Source: Zygnema cylindricum (taxonomy: Eukaryota > Streptophyta > Zygnematophyceae > Zygnematales > Zygnemataceae). Taken from it: a stretch of 64,000 bases of DNA. Position 1 is the stretch's first letter, and each line of letters opens with the position of its first letter. Shown here piece after piece: positions 63,091-64,000 of this stretch. The notes beneath the pieces are model-generated. The model was not told the origin of the DNA. It made no database searches and saw only the letters and a list, made by a program, of their open reading frames with translations. The translations under genes were made by a program, and so were the position numbers. The stretch covers positions 1-64,000 of the forward strand of contig JBBHKE010001978.1 of assembly GCA_037447655.1 (NCBI GenBank), in the 5' to 3' direction.

Positions 63091-63171
63091 TAAGTGCCAG
63101 CTCAGCTGTGAAGGAGTTACTTTGGGTAAAGTCTCTCTCTCAACAGCTTCGGTTTATGTAGTCTAGACCTC

Positions 63172-63411
63172 AGATAGTGTGGTGTGACAATCAGGTTGCT
63201 TTTGTAATTGCATCTAACCCTAGCCATCACTTTAATGGCAAATACATTGATGTCAAGCTGCATTTTGTGAGAGAGAAGGTTATGGGAAGAGTTTTGAAAC
63301 TCTGTTATTTACCAGATAAGCATATGGTTACTAACATGATGACTAAACCTTAGACTGCACCTAAATTACAATTTTGCAAATAGGCATGTGGTTTAAGTGG
63401 CTAGGAGAGTC
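63172..63411 (+). pseudogene. Copia RNase H end (H family)
   Basis: Reads IVWCDNQVAFVIASNPSHHF, GKYIDVKLHFVREKVMGRVL, KLCYLPDKHMVTNMMTKP, stop, TAPKLQFCK. It is followed by the purine tract CTAAAGCTTTAAAGGAG and an LTR start at 63428. One in-frame stop. Confidence 0.83.
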
Positions 63412-63427
63412 TAAAGCTTTAAAGGAG

Positions 63428-64000
63428 TGTTGTTTTGGAAAGCTTTAGTCATCTCTATGCCTCAGGTGTGAGGGAGAGAGTTTCGGGACTCATAATATTT
63501 TGGGAAGTCTTGTTGAGTATGAATTGGAATTAGTGTGACAATAACGATGGGAGTTCACGAGAAAATTCACTCTTTAGACACGTGTCGACGCTGGGGGCAT
63601 ACGCTCCTGAATATCCTCTATGGGAGTAGAAATACACATAAGGACCACAAAAACGTGTGGAGGCACATCTACTGTGTCGAATTCAAATTGATGGACGTGG
63701 GACAAAGGCCATCGACAAATGCTGGTGAAGCAAGGACTTTATTCATGATAATCATACGCCACATTGTGAATCTTATGTCGGTGTACATATTTGTAGAAAA
63801 GACGTTTGTCGCTTAGCTAATTAGTTAATTAGCGTAAAATATGTTGAGTATGATATACCTTGTGTATTCGGGAATTCTCACACTATTAGCTGTGTTAGGT
63901 TGTTAGATGGAAGGTAGGTATGCCTCTCTGCGATAAGTAGTGAAGCTTCAGTGTATATGAGTATAACTTAGTCATTTTTGGAGTTTCAAACAATTTGTAT
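63428..64000 (+). mobile_element. LTR start, H-related, runs off the window
   Basis: TGTTGTTTTGGAAAGCTTTAG follows the purine tract. The sequence resembles the minus-strand LTR at 52450-52675 more than the element H LTRs. Its end is beyond the window. Confidence 0.6.

Noticed and set aside
1-64000. CRISPR arrays, bacterial operons or rRNA genes
   Set aside because: No regularly spaced identical repeats with unique spacers, no rRNA-like stretches, and the whole window is eukaryotic retroelement-rich DNA.

Overview
The window looks like repeat-dense nuclear DNA of a plant-lineage (streptophyte) eukaryote. The evidence is stacked Ty1/copia and chromodomain-bearing Ty3/gypsy LTR retrotransposons, intron-split coding DNA with GT-AG boundaries, primer-binding sites matching initiator tRNA-Met, and no bacterial-style operons. 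I cannot name the species. Nearly every retroelement frame carries stops or frameshifts, so these are decayed copies.

Layout. 0-2 kb: start of a minus-strand copia (J) with its LTR. 2.7-16.0 kb: minus-strand copia A, split by a complete 7.3-kb chromovirus (gypsy 1, 7336-14649, target duplication CAAAC). 16.7-22.5 kb: the one convincing host gene, on the minus strand. It has a TATA box, a signal-peptide first exon and an array of at least nine short, related, phase 1-1 exons encoding Asn/Arg/Asp/Gly-rich repeats. 22.7-28.4 kb: AT-rich DNA with no gene I can support. 28.4-30.3 kb: plus-strand copia fragment F, whose 3' LTR is interrupted by copia B (30299-35365, target duplication TCCGT). 35.9-44.6 kb: minus-strand copia D, split by copia C (37191-43663), the best-preserved copia. 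44.7-45.8 kb: truncated gypsy 2. 45.8-51.8 kb: minus-strand copia E with an internal inversion. 52-53.2 kb: minus-strand copia fragments. 53.3-57.0 kb: plus-strand copia I. 57.0-62.5 kb: element H, which has two LTRs and gag but no pol. 62.5-64 kb: further copia pieces.

Cross-cutting features. The copia elements share a primer-binding site that matches the anticodon arm, not the 3' end, of initiator tRNA-Met. In five of them the ATG opposite the anticodon is also the first codon of gag. The LTRs of B, C, D and E each hold an antisense tRNA-like stretch with box A/box B-like motifs and a T-run. Gypsy 1 and gypsy 2 carry an extra sense coding region between the chromodomain and the 3' LTR. The repeated-exon secreted-protein gene and the tRNA-like/PBS arrangement are the most promising novelties.
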